A stretch of 64,000 nucleotides of DNA from Sphingomonas lacunae (GTDB lineage Bacteria; Pseudomonadota; Alphaproteobacteria; Sphingomonadales; Sphingomonadaceae), in contig NZ_CP053015.1 in the NCBI RefSeq assembly GCF_012979535.1, positions 2,170,001 to 2,234,000 of the forward strand, given 5' to 3'. Every line of letters begins with the position of its first letter. The stretch's first letter is position 1. The notes below the pieces were generated by a model. It did no database searches and was not told where the DNA came from. It saw only the letters and a program-made list of their open reading frames with translations. Below are positions 28,693-38,700 of the stretch, in pieces. The position numbers were made by a program, and so were the translations under genes.

Positions 28693-29142
28693 ATGGCTTA
28701 TACTCTCATCCTCGTCATTCAGGGCCTTGTTACCTTGGCGCTGATCACCGTCATTCTGATGCAGAAATCGGAAGGCGGTGGCCTGGGGGTAGGTGGCAGT
28801 CCCGCTGGCTTCCTCTCGGCGCGCGGTGCTTCCGATTTTCTCAGCCGGGCAACCGCAATCCTGGCATCCATCTTTGTCGGCTTGTCGATCCTGTTGGCGG
28901 TTCTGGCATCGATCAACCATGGCGCGTCGAAAGTCGATGCCGACGCCGCAACCAAGTTGGCGCCGCCGCCCACTGCACCGGTCCAGCCGCTCAACCCGAC
29001 AGCTCCGGTAACCGGATCTCCACTGACGACCGGTGCGCCGGTGACCGGTCCTGCCGATCCATTGGCTGGCGCCGCGAGCAAGGGTGCGATGGCACCGGCT
29101 ACCCCTGCACCTGCGGACAAGGGTGTGCCGCTTCAACAGTAA
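28693..29142 (+). CDS. secG: Preprotein translocase subunit SecG
   Basis: SecG is the auxiliary subunit of the SecYEG channel. The 149-residue protein has two helices (about 5-23 and 55-73) separated by the conserved cytoplasmic loop QKSEGGGLGVGG and SDFLSRATA. A long Pro/Thr/Ala-rich tail (about 88-149) with repeated APVTG-type words extends well past the usual 70-110 residues; tails like this are common in alphaproteobacterial SecG. The ATG at 28693 is the first plausible start for helix 1; upstream in-frame codons add only Arg-rich residues. Confidence 0.93.
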   Translation: MAYTLILVIQGLVTLALITVILMQKSEGGGLGVGGSPAGFLSARGASDFLSRATAILASIFVGLSILLAVLASINHGASKVDADAATKLAPPPTAPVQPLNPTAPVTGSPLTTGAPVTGPADPLAGAASKGAMAPATPAPADKGVPLQQ

Positions 29143-29308
29143 GGATAAGGGCACGCAGGCCCCTTGATCTTTGCCAAATTGGTGCTCAGACGGTGCGTGC
29201 CGGGCATCCCGATCTCATTCTTCCATCTTTCGGTTGATTGGCAGTTGGCGACCCCATGCGTTTCGCCGCTTGCACCGAATCGATTCGACCAGCTAGGCGA
29301 CTCCTCCC

Positions 29309-30943
29309 ATGGCGCGGTACATTTTCATCACCGGCGGCGTGGTCTCCTCGCTCGGCAAAGGTCTCATGGCAGCGAGCCTCGCGGCTCTGTTGCAGGCGCG
29401 CGGCTATCGTGTGCGCATCCGCAAGTTCGATCCCTATCTCAATGTCGATCCGGGGACGATGTCGCCCTATCAGCATGGCGAAGTCTATGTGACCGACGAT
29501 GGGGCCGAGACCGACCTCGACCTGGGTCATTATGAGCGCTTCACAGGCGTGTCGGCGCGGCAGAGCGACAATGTCACCTCGGGGCGCATCTATCAGCAGA
29601 TCATCACCAAGGAACGGCGCGGCGACTATCTGGGCGCGACGGTGCAGGTGGTGCCGCACGTGACCGACGCAATCAAGGCCTTCGCGCTTGCCGAGACCGA
29701 TGATCTGGACTTTGTCCTGTGCGAGATCGGCGGCACTGTGGGCGATATTGAATCGCTGCCGTTCATCGAGGCGATCCGCCAGCTGCGCAACGATCTGGGT
29801 CGTGACAAGACGGTGTCGGTCCATGTGACGCTGGTGCCCTATATCGCGGCGGCGGGTGAGCTGAAGACCAAGCCGACGCAGCACAGCGTGCGCGAGCTGG
29901 CGGCGCTGGGCGTGCAGCCCGACATTTTGCTATGCCGTTGCGAAAAGCCGCTGCCCGAGGGCGAGCGGGCGAAAATCGCGCAATTCTGCAACGTCCGCAA
30001 GGAAGCGGTGATCCCCGCGCTCGACGCGCAGAGCATTTATGCGGTGCCGCTGCAATATCATGCCGAAGGGCTGGATGACGAAGTGCTCCGCGCTTTCGGC
30101 ATCCATGACGCCAAGGAACCTGATGTCAGCCGCTGGCTCGACATCATGGATCGCCACCATAACCCCGAGGGTGAAGTGACCATTGGGGTGGTCGGCAAAT
30201 ATGTCGCGCTGCCCGATGCCTACAAGTCGCTGTCCGAGGCGCTGGTGCATGGCGGCATGGCCAACCGGGTCAAGGTCAACATCCGCTGGATCGACGCCGA
30301 ACTGTTCGAGAGCGGCGAGGATGATCTGGTGGCGCGGCTCGAGCCGCTGCACGCCATTCTCGTCCCCGGCGGCTTTGGCGAACGCGGCAGCGAGGGCAAG
30401 ATTGCCGCAGTGCAATTTGCCCGCGAACGCGGCGTGCCTTTCTTTGGCATCTGCCTCGGCATGCAGATGGCGTGCATTGAGGGCGCGCGGAACACAGCCG
30501 GCATCACCGACGCGACATCAAGCGAGTTTGGTCCTGGGGGGTCGCCGATCGTCGGCATCATCACCGAATGGATGACCGAGGAGGGATTGCAGACCCGTCA
30601 GGAAGGCGGCGATCTGGGCGGCACGATGCGGCTCGGTGCCTATCCGGCCGCGCTGTCGCCCAACAGCCATGTCGCCACCCTCTATGGTTCCAACCTGATC
30701 AGCGAGCGGCACCGCCACCGCTATGAGGTCAACGCACGATATCGCGAGCAGCTGGAGAAGGGCGGTCTGGTATTCTCGGGCATGTCGCCCGATGGCCTGC
30801 TGCCCGAGATCGTCGAGCGGCCCGACCACCCCTGGTTCATTGGCGTGCAGTTCCACCCGGAACTGAAGTCCAAGCCGTTTGATCCGCATCCGCTGTTCGC
30901 CGGATTCATTGAGGCAGCGGTCAAGCAGAGCCGCTTGATGTAA
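29309..30943 (+). CDS. pyrG: CTP synthase
   Basis: It aminates UTP to CTP with ATP and glutamine. The 544-residue protein has the synthetase domain ([18 protein letters not shown] at the start, [15 protein letters not shown], and the Mg/ATP site around [11 protein letters not shown]), and a C-terminal glutamine amidotransferase with nucleophilic Cys in FFGICLGMQ and the HPEL triad end. The length is normal. It is 166 bp after secG and ends about 50 bp before a strong hairpin terminator. Confidence 0.98.
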   Translation: MARYIFITGGVVSSLGKGLMAASLAALLQARGYRVRIRKFDPYLNVDPGTMSPYQHGEVYVTDDGAETDLDLGHYERFTGVSARQSDNVTSGRIYQQIITKERRGDYLGATVQVVPHVTDAIKAFALAETDDLDFVLCEIGGTVGDIESLPFIEAIRQLRNDLGRDKTVSVHVTLVPYIAAAGELKTKPTQHSVRELAALGVQPDILLCRCEKPLPEGERAKIAQFCNVRKEAVIPALDAQSIYAVPLQYHAEGLDDEVLRAFGIHDAKEPDVSRWLDIMDRHHNPEGEVTIGVVGKYVALPDAYKSLSEALVHGGMANRVKVNIRWIDAELFESGEDDLVARLEPLHAILVPGGFGERGSEGKIAAVQFARERGVPFFGICLGMQMACIEGARNTAGITDATSSEFGPGGSPIVGIITEWMTEEGLQTRQEGGDLGGTMRLGAYPAALSPNSHVATLYGSNLISERHRHRYEVNARYREQLEKGGLVFSGMSPDGLLPEIVERPDHPWFIGVQFHPELKSKPFDPHPLFAGFIEAAVKQSRLM

Positions 30944-30994
30944 AGGCTGGCGCGCGCCGGTCGCGCCCGGATTGCGCCTGTCTCTCCATAAATA

Positions 30995-31020
30995 GGGCTC
31001 CGGTGTCGCCACCGGAGCCC
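30995..31020. terminator. Bidirectional intrinsic terminator between pyrG and hsp20
   Basis: GGGCTCCGGTG and CACCGGAGCCC form a perfect 11-bp stem with a TCGC tetraloop. It lies between two convergent genes and has no long T run on either side. Confidence 0.75.
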
Positions 31021-31046
31021 CCCGTGTTCGCAGTTGTTTCGCGGGA

Positions 31047-31541
31047 TCAGGCGGCGGCCTTGTCCTCGCTTGCTTCACTGGCTTCCGGCTGCACGTCGAT
31101 TACCGGTGTTTCCGGCGCGGCAGTACCGATGGCGATCTTCTGCGGCTTGAGCGCCTCAGGAATTTCGCGGAGCAATTCGATGGTCAACAGGCCATCGGCA
31201 ATATTGGCGCCGGTGACGCGGACGAAATCGGCGAGGTCGAAGCGGCGCTCGAAATTGCGCGTGGCGATGCCGAGATGGACGAAGCGGCTGCGATCCTGCT
31301 CGGCGCTTTGCGCCTTGCTGCCCTTGACGAGGAGCTGGTTCTGCTGCGCGGTGATGTCGATCTCGTCCGCCTTGAAGCCGGCGACGGCGATGGTGATGCG
31401 ATAGGCATTGGCATCGATCCGCTCGATGTTGAACGGCGGATAATTGTCGCTGACGTGGGCGGTGGCATTTTCGAGCGCGTCAAACACGCGGTCAAAGCCG
31501 ACAAAGCTGCGGCGATAGGGGGTAAAGTCAAAACGGGTCAT
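31047..31541 (-). CDS. Small heat shock protein, Hsp20/IbpA family
   Basis: It is an ATP-independent holdase that binds unfolding proteins. The 164-residue protein starts MTRFDFTPYRRS as alphaproteobacterial IbpA-like proteins do, has the alpha-crystallin domain (about 35-125; YRITIAVAGFKADEIDI, ERRFDLADFV, GLLTIELLREIP) and an acidic Ala/Glu tail. The start is the ATG at 31541, eight bases after GGAGG; another ATG at 31547 is only two bases from the same SD. It has a sigma-32-type promoter and a ROSE-type leader, so it is heat-induced both in transcription and translation. Confidence 0.93.
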   Translation of the reverse strand: MTRFDFTPYRRSFVGFDRVFDALENATAHVSDNYPPFNIERIDANAYRITIAVAGFKADEIDITAQQNQLLVKGSKAQSAEQDRSRFVHLGIATRNFERRFDLADFVRVTGANIADGLLTIELLREIPEALKPQKIAIGTAAPETPVIDVQPEASEASEDKAAA

Positions 31542-31547
31542 GGTCAT

Positions 31548-31628
31548 ATCCTCCATTGAGCAATGTGACGGGCGGGACCCCGGATGGGCGTCCCTGTCTG
31601 TCTGTCCGGCCCCGAAGCGACCGGACAT
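31548..31628 (-). promoter_or_regulatory. ROSE-type RNA thermometer in the hsp20 5' leader
   Basis: The minus-strand leader of about 80 nt can form GTCCGG/CCGGAC and GGGAC/GTCCC hairpins. The last hairpin has the ROSE hallmark TTGCT (31559-31563) that pairs imperfectly with AGGA of the Shine-Dalgarno (31549-31552), with the bulged G in between. Warming would free the SD. ROSE elements are known before hsp20 genes of rhizobia and other proteobacteria; this assignment is by motif and position, not by a covariance search. Confidence 0.75.
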
Positions 31629-31634
31629 TGGAGG

Positions 31635-31666
31635 ATATGGGAGGAGGATTTCGGGGTTCAAGGGGG
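31635..31666 (-). promoter_or_regulatory. RpoH (sigma-32) promoter of hsp20
   Basis: The minus strand reads CCCCCTTGAA (31657-31666), a 15-bp spacer and CCCATAT (31635-31641), matching the heat-shock consensus. Transcription would start near 31628, giving the ROSE leader. Confidence 0.8.
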
Positions 31667-31683
31667 CCGGGTTGCCCCTCCGT

Positions 31684-31730
31684 CACGGGCTTCGCCCGTG
31701 CCACCTCCCCATCGCAAGACGATGGGGAGG
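31684..31730. repeat. Double-hairpin intergenic repeat downstream of the aldo/keto reductase
   Basis: CACGGGC-ttc-GCCCGTG (31684-31700) is followed by CCTCCCCATCG-caaga-CGATGGGGAGG (31704-31730), an 11-bp perfect stem. Such 'cacctccccatcg' palindromes recur in sphingomonads as I recall. It can also terminate the aldo/keto reductase transcript, whose stop is 11 bp away. Confidence 0.65.
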
Positions 31731-31740
31731 AAGGAGCGGA

Positions 31741-32757
31741 TCACCCCATCGGGTAGAGGATGTCCCTCGTCACCTTTTTGACTGCCTTCATGACGTCATC
31801 GCTCAGCGTCAGGTCGATGGCGGCGAAGATCGGGTCGAGCTGATCAAAGCGGCTCGCGCCGACGATGGTCGAGGCGACGAAATCATGCTGTTTGGACCAG
31901 GCGGTGGCGAGGGTGACGGGGTGCATGCCAGCCTCCGCCGCAATCGCCATGAAGCGTTCGGTCGAGGCGAGGGTGCGTTCGTTGACGAAGCGCTGCGCCA
32001 TGATCGTATGGCGGCCGCCGCGGGTGATGTAGTTGGAGAAGCGCGCGCCTTCTGGCGTCGCGCCGCCCTGATATTTCCCCGAGAGGACGCCGCCGGCGAT
32101 CGGCGAATAGGGCAGCAGGCTGACCCCTTCCTGACGGCAGACCTGCGCCAGTTCATCCTCGAAGCGGCGATTGTTCATGCTGAAATTGTTCTGGATCGTC
32201 TGGTAGCCGGCGACGCCGAGCCGTTCGCTTGCCTGGATCGACTTCATCAGTCCCCAGCTGGTCTCGTTCGAGCAGCCGACAACACGCACCTTGCCTGCGC
32301 GGATCAGCTCGTCGAGCGTCTCCATCGTCTCGTCATAGGCGGTGTCATGATCGGGCCAGTGGGTCTGGTAGAGATCGATATAGTCGGTCTGCAGCCGCTT
32401 GAGGCTGCCCTCGATGGCGCGGGTGATGTTGTGCCGGTCCATCGCGGTCATCGCCGAGCGCTGGGCCGACTTGATCCAGCCGTGGCTGGGGCCCGAAACC
32501 TTGGTGGCGAGGATGATGGCGTCGCGCGACTTGGTCTTCATCCAGCGCCCGACGATTTCCTCGGTGACGCCGCCCCATTTGGGATCGGGCGGGACAGGGT
32601 AGTTTTCCGCCGTGTCGAAGAAGTTGATTCCGGCATCGAACGACGCATCCAGGATGCGGAAAGCCTCTGCTTCGTCGGTTTGCGAGCCGAAGGTCATCGT
32701 TCCCATGCAGATATCGGATACGTAGATGGCGCTTTTGCCGAGGCGGCGATGCTGCAT
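31741..32757 (-). CDS. Aldo/keto reductase
   Basis: An NADPH-dependent carbonyl reductase of the (beta/alpha)8 type, 338 residues. The catalytic tetrad can be placed: Asp and Tyr in FFDTAENYP, Lys in ILATKVSG and His in YQTHWPD. Cofactor-binding words VGCSNETSWGLM, QNNFSMNNR and the late STIVGAS are present. It resembles the group of YajO/Tas-like reductases, with no specific substrate assignable. It starts at the ATG at 32757 and ends at the double hairpin. Confidence 0.9.
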   Translation of the reverse strand: MQHRRLGKSAIYVSDICMGTMTFGSQTDEAEAFRILDASFDAGINFFDTAENYPVPPDPKWGGVTEEIVGRWMKTKSRDAIILATKVSGPSHGWIKSAQRSAMTAMDRHNITRAIEGSLKRLQTDYIDLYQTHWPDHDTAYDETMETLDELIRAGKVRVVGCSNETSWGLMKSIQASERLGVAGYQTIQNNFSMNNRRFEDELAQVCRQEGVSLLPYSPIAGGVLSGKYQGGATPEGARFSNYITRGGRHTIMAQRFVNERTLASTERFMAIAAEAGMHPVTLATAWSKQHDFVASTIVGASRFDQLDPIFAAIDLTLSDDVMKAVKKVTRDILYPMG

Positions 32758-32887
32758 GGTTTCTCTCCCTAGCCCTTTGGGCGGCCGATGATTCTGTTGA
32801 GATCGTCTTGCCCGTCCGTGTGCCGACGGCGCAAGGGCTGGCGATGCAAACTGCCTGCAGTGACAGGGCGAGGGTAACCAGAAAGCG

Positions 32888-33048
32888 AAACGCCCCGGCC
32901 AGAGTCTGACCGGGGCGCTCGCGTGACGATGGATACCCGTCCCCCGATGGGTAATCCGGAACAGCGTCGGCCGACCCGTCTTTATCGCAGGCGGCGCGCC
33001 GTAAGCTCCCTGAACCTGGCCGATGATTGATCGGTCTGGAACGAGACC
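32888..33048 (-). ncRNA. Candidate structured sRNA of unknown family
   Basis: Read on the minus strand this stretch is a chain of short hairpins ending in a GC-rich stem followed by TTTCGCTTTC. A CACAAT-like -10 lies near its 5' end. I tested it by eye against 6S, SRP, tmRNA and RNase P signatures and did not find a match. The call rests only on structure and the terminator. Confidence 0.3.
32891..32917 (-). terminator. Intrinsic terminator reading leftward
   Basis: CGCCCCGG/CCGGGGCG forms an 8-bp stem with an 11-nt loop; on the minus strand it is followed by TTTCGCTTTC. No gene ends here on that strand, which is why a hidden transcript is suspected. Confidence 0.6.
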
Positions 33049-33266
33049 TGACTATTGTGCCGCAGTGCCGCTGTCACCCGCCAAGCGCCAAATAGAGAGC
33101 GATTTGGCAGACCCTGTGCCATCCATGCAACAATGGCTGTTTGGGCGGGTGCCGTAGCGGCAGTCTGATTTGAGCGAGGACGGCATTGCGTGGATGCGGC
33201 ACAGCGCCTAGATCATCCCCACCACTCGCGCCCCTGCGGGACACCAAGTTGCGGACCATCGCCCCC

Positions 33267-34517
33267 ATGTTCCTTTCCGCCTATGAGCGCCTGATCATCA
33301 AACGCTATCTGTTGCCGGTGAAGGGGGAAGGTTTCATCTTCATCGCCGCCATCTTCAGCTTTTTCGCCATTTTGCTTGGCGTCTGGGCGTTGGTGATCGT
33401 GATGAGTGTGATGAACGGTTTTCGCGCTGAGCTGTTCGACAAGATCGTTGGCCTCAACGGCCATGCGGTGGTTCAAGGTTATGATGGGCGGCTAGATGAC
33501 TGGCGTGACGTGCTGCGTGAAGCCAAGGCAACGCCGGGCGTGACCGAGGCAACGCCGCTGATCGAACAGCCTTTGCTGGCGAATGCGCAGGGGCGGGTCG
33601 GAGCGGTGCTGGTACGCGGCATGACCGAGGCGGACATCCATTCCAACGCGACGCTGGGCGGCAAGGTGCTGGCCGGCAATTTGCGCGATGTGACCGCCGG
33701 GAGCGGGCGGATAGCCGTAGGATCGCAACTGGCGCAAACGCTGGGGCTTTCGGTGGGTTCACCGGTGAGCATCATCAATCCGGCGGGTCGATCGACACCC
33801 TTCGGCACGGTGCCGCGCGAGATTGGCTATACGGTCGGCGCTGTGTTCGAGATTGGCGTGTTCGAGTTCGACAAGGCCTATGTCGTCATGCCGATGGCCG
33901 ATGCCCAATCCCTGATGCTGTCGGGAGACAGTGTCGGGATGATTGAGGTGACCACCACCGACCCCGACCAGGTTCGGGACATATTGCAGCCATTGGCCCA
34001 GAAAGTCGCGGGAAGGGCCGTGATCACCACCTGGGAGCAGATGAATGCCAGCCTGTTCGAGGCGCTGGCGGTCGAGCGGGTGGCAATGTTCGTCATCCTG
34101 TCGATCATCATCCTCGTCGCCGCGTTCAACATCGTCTCGTCGCTGATCATGCTGGTGCGGACGCGAACGCGGGACATCGCGATACTCCGGACGATTGGCG
34201 CGGAGCGGCGATCCATCCTCAAGATATTCCTGACCATCGGAACGACCATTGGCGTGCTGGGGACGATTGCCGGCCTGATCCTTGCCGCGATTTTCCTCTA
34301 TTTCCGTCAGTCGGTGGTGCGCGGCGTGGAGTTTCTGACCGGCCAGAATCTGTGGGATCCGTCGATCCGCTTCCTCACCGAATTGCCGTCGAAGCCCGAT
34401 CCGTTCGAGATATTTCTGATTTGCGCGATCGCTATCGTTTTCAGCTTCCTCGCGGCGCTCTATCCGGCGCTGAAGGCGGCCAATACCGATCCTGTGCAGG
34501 TGCTGCGTTATGAGTGA
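33267..34517 (+). CDS. lolC: Lipoprotein-releasing ABC transporter permease (LolC/LolE family)
   Basis: The Lol transporter extracts lipoproteins from the inner membrane and hands them to LolA. The 416-residue permease has the typical order: helix about 22-47, a large periplasmic domain (about 48-265), then three helices (about 270-300, 320-345 and 375-400). The coupling-loop region [24 protein letters not shown] is conserved. Only one permease gene is present, as usual for alphaproteobacteria, so it presumably works as a homodimer. I start at the ATG at 33267 ([15 protein letters not shown]). It overlaps lolD by 8 bp. Confidence 0.93.
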   Translation: MFLSAYERLIIKRYLLPVKGEGFIFIAAIFSFFAILLGVWALVIVMSVMNGFRAELFDKIVGLNGHAVVQGYDGRLDDWRDVLREAKATPGVTEATPLIEQPLLANAQGRVGAVLVRGMTEADIHSNATLGGKVLAGNLRDVTAGSGRIAVGSQLAQTLGLSVGSPVSIINPAGRSTPFGTVPREIGYTVGAVFEIGVFEFDKAYVVMPMADAQSLMLSGDSVGMIEVTTTDPDQVRDILQPLAQKVAGRAVITTWEQMNASLFEALAVERVAMFVILSIIILVAAFNIVSSLIMLVRTRTRDIAILRTIGAERRSILKIFLTIGTTIGVLGTIAGLILAAIFLYFRQSVVRGVEFLTGQNLWDPSIRFLTELPSKPDPFEIFLICAIAIVFSFLAALYPALKAANTDPVQVLRYE

Positions 34518-35196
34518 GGCTGTCTTGTCTGTTGCCGGACTGAAGCGCAGCTTTGTCCAGGGCGAGGTAACCATCGAGGTGTTGCGTGGTGTCGATTTCG
34601 ATCTGCAGCCGGGCGAGATTGTTGCGCTTCTGGGACCTTCGGGATCGGGTAAATCAACGCTGTTGCAGGCAGTCGGCCTGCTAGAGGGTGGTTTCGAAGG
34701 ATCAATCCGGATCAACAGCATAGAGGCCGCGACCCTCGACAATGAGGGCCGCACCAAGATGCGGCGTGAGCAGCTGGGTTTCATCTATCAGTTTCATCAT
34801 CTGCTCCCGGACTTCAGTGCACGAGAGAATGTCGTGCTGCCACAACTGGTGCAGGGGCACAGCGAGGCAGAGGCCAGCGAGCGGGCAACGCAATTGCTCG
34901 GCGCGCTGGGTCTCAGCGAGCGGCTGGACCACAAGCCGGCCAAGCTTTCGGGCGGGGAACAGCAACGTGTGGCGGTGGCGCGGGCGCTGGCCAACCGGCC
35001 GCGACTGATCCTTGCCGACGAGCCGACCGGCAATCTCGACGAGGGCACAGCCGACATCGTCTTTGCGCAATTTGTCGAGCTGGTGCGGGCCGAGGGGTCG
35101 GCGGCGCTGGTGGCGACGCATAATGAGGGATTGGCCCGCAGGATGGACCGTGTGGTGCGACTGCATGAGGGGTTTTTGCAGGAGGCAGGGGCATGA
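34510..35196 (+). CDS. lolD: Lipoprotein-releasing ABC transporter ATPase
   Basis: The ATP-binding subunit that powers LolC. It has Walker [10 protein letters not shown], the Q-loop with the Lol-type [12 protein letters not shown], the signature [15 protein letters not shown], Walker [13 protein letters not shown] and the switch His in ATHNEGLA. The 228-residue length is normal. It begins 8 bp before the lolC stop and shares ATGA with the following peroxidase gene, so all three are translationally linked. Confidence 0.96.
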   Translation: MSEAVLSVAGLKRSFVQGEVTIEVLRGVDFDLQPGEIVALLGPSGSGKSTLLQAVGLLEGGFEGSIRINSIEAATLDNEGRTKMRREQLGFIYQFHHLLPDFSARENVVLPQLVQGHSEAEASERATQLLGALGLSERLDHKPAKLSGGEQQRVAVARALANRPRLILADEPTGNLDEGTADIVFAQFVELVRAEGSAALVATHNEGLARRMDRVVRLHEGFLQEAGA

Positions 35197-35675
35197 GCGG
35201 ACTGGGCGATTTCACGGTCAAGCAGCCGGATGGCAGCGCCGAGGCGATGGCAGCGCATCTCGGCAAGGTGCTGTTGGTGGTCAACACCGCTTCCAAATGC
35301 GGATTTACGCCGCAATATGCGGAGCTTGAGGCCCTGTACCGCGATTACAAGGATCGCGGGTTCGAGGTGCTGGCATTCCCGTGCAACCAGTTCGCCGGGC
35401 AGGAGCCCGGCAATGCCGAGGAAATCGCCAACTTCTGTTCACTGACCTATGATGTCAGCTTCCCCATCTTTGCCAAGGTCGATGTCAACGGCAGTGACGC
35501 TGACCCGCTGTGGGACTGGCTCAAGGCGGAGAAGCCCGGCCTGCTGGGCATTGGCGCGATCAAGTGGAACTTTACCAAGTTCCTCGTTGATCGCAGCGGC
35601 AAGGTGGTGTCGCGTCACGCGCCGACGGTGCGGCCCGAATTGTTGCGCAAGGAAATCGAGGCGCTGCTCGGCTGA
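35193..35675 (+). CDS. Glutathione peroxidase-family thiol peroxidase
   Basis: It reduces peroxides using thioredoxin or glutathione. The 160-residue protein has the peroxidatic Cys in [12 protein letters not shown] (cysteine, not selenocysteine), the catalytic Gln in [11 protein letters not shown] and the Trp-Asn pair in IKWNFTKF. It lacks secretion signals. The start overlaps the lolD stop by 4 bases, an odd partner functionally but a coupling I would trust from the sequence. Confidence 0.93.
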   Translation: MSGLGDFTVKQPDGSAEAMAAHLGKVLLVVNTASKCGFTPQYAELEALYRDYKDRGFEVLAFPCNQFAGQEPGNAEEIANFCSLTYDVSFPIFAKVDVNGSDADPLWDWLKAEKPGLLGIGAIKWNFTKFLVDRSGKVVSRHAPTVRPELLRKEIEALLG

Positions 35676-35719
35676 GTGCTACCCCTAGGCGAATCGGCGA
35701 CGCCTGCTAAGGTGGGCCC

Positions 35720-38700
35720 ATGCCCTACGCCCCCTTTGTGCCTTTGCGGATTTTCTCCAGCTTTACCATGCTGGAGGGCGCGTTTGAGCCAAAGACGATC
35801 GCAAAGCAGGCGAAAAAGCACGGTTTTCCGGCTGCCGCGATTTGCGACCGCAATGGTCTCTATGGGGCGATGTCCTTTTCCGATGCCTGTCTGGACGCGG
35901 GTGTTCAGCCAATCATCGGCAGCTTGGTCAGCGTGGCGCGACCGGCACGCGGCGATGCCCGGGAAGGCGATGCACCGACCATCGACTGGCTGGCGCTGTT
36001 TGCGCAGGATGAGACCGGCTATGCCAACCTCTGCCAGATCGTCAGCCAGGCGCATCTATCGCCCGAACATGGCGAGGAGCCGCATATCCGCTTTGAGGCA
36101 CTAGAAGGACAGACCGACGGGTTGATTTGCCTGACTGGCGCCGGCGAGGGTGCGTTGGCGCGGTTGCTGGCAGATGGGCAGGCGAATGAGGCAGAGGCCT
36201 ATGCGGCGCGACTGGAGGCGCTGTTTCCTGGGCGGGTCTATATCGAACTCGCTCGACGTGGCGATGCGGTAGAGGAGAAGGCGGAGTCGGCGCTGATTGA
36301 CCTTGCCTATGCACGTGATCTGCCTTTGGTCGCGAGCAATCCCTGCTGCTTTGCCGAGCGCGATTTCCATGCGGCGCATGACGTGCTGCTGTGCATCGCG
36401 CAATCGGCCTATATCGAGAGTGATGATCGGCGGAAGAGCTCGGCAGAGGCGTGGCTCAAAAATGCCGAGACGATGGAGGACATGTTCTCCGATCTACCCG
36501 AGGCGCTGGCCAATACGCTGGTCGTGGCCCAGCGTTGCGCGGTGCGGGCACCGACGCGCAAGCCGATCCTCCCCTCTATTGCCGGGGACCGCGAGGGTGA
36601 GGCGGCGCAACTGCGCGAGGATGCGCGGGCCGGCCTGTGCGAGCGGCTGAGGGTCTATGCGCCGGGCATGGATGATGCGGCGCTGGAGGCGGCCTATCCC
36701 GACTATTTCCAGCGGCTGACATTCGAAGCCGACATCATCGCGGAGATGGGCTTCCCCGGCTATTTCCTGATCGTTGCCGACTTCATCAAATGGGCCAAGG
36801 CGCATGACATTCCGGTGGGGCCGGGGCGTGGATCGGGCGCGGGCAGCCTTGTCGCATGGTCGCTGACGATCACCGACCTGGACCCGTTGAAGCTGGGCTT
36901 GCTCTTCGAACGCTTCCTCAACCCCGAACGCGTGTCGATGCCCGACTTCGATATCGACTTTTGCGAAACGCGGCGCGGTGAAGTCATCCGCTATGTGCAG
37001 GAGAAATATGGCCGCGACACGGTGGCGCAGATCATCACATTCGGAACGATGAAGGCGCGCGCCGTGCTGAAGGACACCGGGCGCGTGCTGCAAATGGGCT
37101 ATAATCAGGTCGACCGGCTGGCCAAGCTGGTGCCCAACCATCCGACGGACCCATGGGATCTGGAGCGGGCGCTGAATGGCGTGCCCGAACTCCATGCCGA
37201 ATATAAGCAGCAGGATGGCGTGCGCCGGCTGTTCGACATGGCGAAGCGGCTCGAGGGCCTGCCGCGCCACAGTTCGACCCATGCTGCCGGTGTGGTGATC
37301 GGCGACCGGCCGCTGGCGCAATTGGTGCCGCTCTATCGCGATCCGCGCTCGGACATGCCGGTGACGCAATTCGACATGAAATATGTCGAGGGCGCCGGTC
37401 TGGTGAAGTTTGACTTCCTCGGCCTAAAGACGCTGTCAGTGTTGCGTGAGGCTGTACGCCTGCTCGAACGGCGCGGAGTGACGATAAACCTCGATACGCT
37501 GGCATGGGATGACCCGTCGGTTTACGAGCTGCTCCAGCGTGGCGACACCGTGGGTGTGTTCCAGCTGGAATCGGAGGGGATGCGGCGCACGCTGTCGGCG
37601 GTGCGGCCGTCCAACTTCGGCGACATCATCGCGCTCGTGTCACTCTACCGCCCTGGCCCGATGGACAATATCCCGAGCTTTGGCCGACGCAAGAACGGGC
37701 AGGAGGAGATCGTCTGGCCGCATCCGCTGCTCGAACCGATCCTGTCCGAAACCTATGGCATCTTCGTCTATCAGGAACAGGTGATGCAGGCCGCGCAGGT
37801 GCTCGCCGGCTACAGCCTTGGCGGCGCCGACCTTCTCCGCCGGGCGATGGGTAAAAAGAAGCAAGAGGAGATGGACGCGCAGCGCGCCACCTTTGTCGAA
37901 GGGTGTGAGCGGGTGAACCAGATCCCGGCGGCCAAGGCCAATGAACTGTTTGATTTGATCGACAAGTTCGCCGGCTATGGCTTCAACAAGAGCCACGCGG
38001 CGGCTTATGCGCTGCTCGCTTACCAGACCGCATGGCTCAAGGCGCATTATCCGCACGAATTTTATGCCGCATCGATGAGCTTTGACATCGACCAGACCGA
38101 CAAGCTGTCGGTGTTCGTTGATGATGCCCGTCGGTTGGACGTGGCAGTGGCGGGGCCGTGCATCAATGCCAGCGAGGCCAGCTTCTCGGTCGAGCCCGAT
38201 GGGGAGGGCTGGCGGGTGCGCTACGGCCTCGGCGGGCTCAAGGGCGTTGGCGAAAAAGCAATGGAGCAATTGGTTGCCGAGCGGGCGGCCAAGGGTTCCT
38301 TTGCCAGCCTCGACGATTTTGCCGAGCGTGTCGATCCGCGCCTGCTCAACCGACGCCAGATTGAGGCGCTGGCAGCCGGTGGGGCGTTCGATTGCGTCCA
38401 TCCTGAGCGGGCGGCGGTGCATGGCGGCGCGGAAGTGCTGTTGGCGACGGCCGCCAGCGCGGCGGATGCGCGCGCGACCGGGCAGGGCGGCCTGTTTGGT
38501 GGTGATGTTCTGACTATGCCGGCGGTCCATCTGCCCAAGGTTGAGCCTTGGTCGATGGCGGAGGCGATGGCCAAGGAGAAAGACGCCTTTGGCTTTTATT
38601 TTTCAGCACATCCGGTGTCGCGCTATCAGGCATTGGCCCAGTCGCTGCGGGCCCGCACCTGGGGAGAGCTGGCCGCGAGCACGCCCGCGCCGCCGGGTGA

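Larger units (their letters stand above)
32758..33266. other. Intergenic region with hairpins and a candidate minus-strand sRNA
   Basis: No protein gene is supported in these 509 bp. Structures seen: a terminator at 32891-32917 (minus strand), a stem near 32935-32953 (ACCC...GGGT), CCGAT-gattg-ATCGG (33019-33033) and GGTCT-ggaacg-AGACC (33032-33047, sharing the GG edge). These could belong to one structured transcript running leftward of about 160 nt. Confidence 0.5.

Noticed and set aside
31545..31639. 11-nt inverted repeat CATATCCTCCA / TGGAGGATATG around the hsp20 SD
   Set aside because: The far arm overlaps the predicted -10 element, so it would not be transcribed; pairing in the mRNA is therefore unlikely unless a second start exists upstream.
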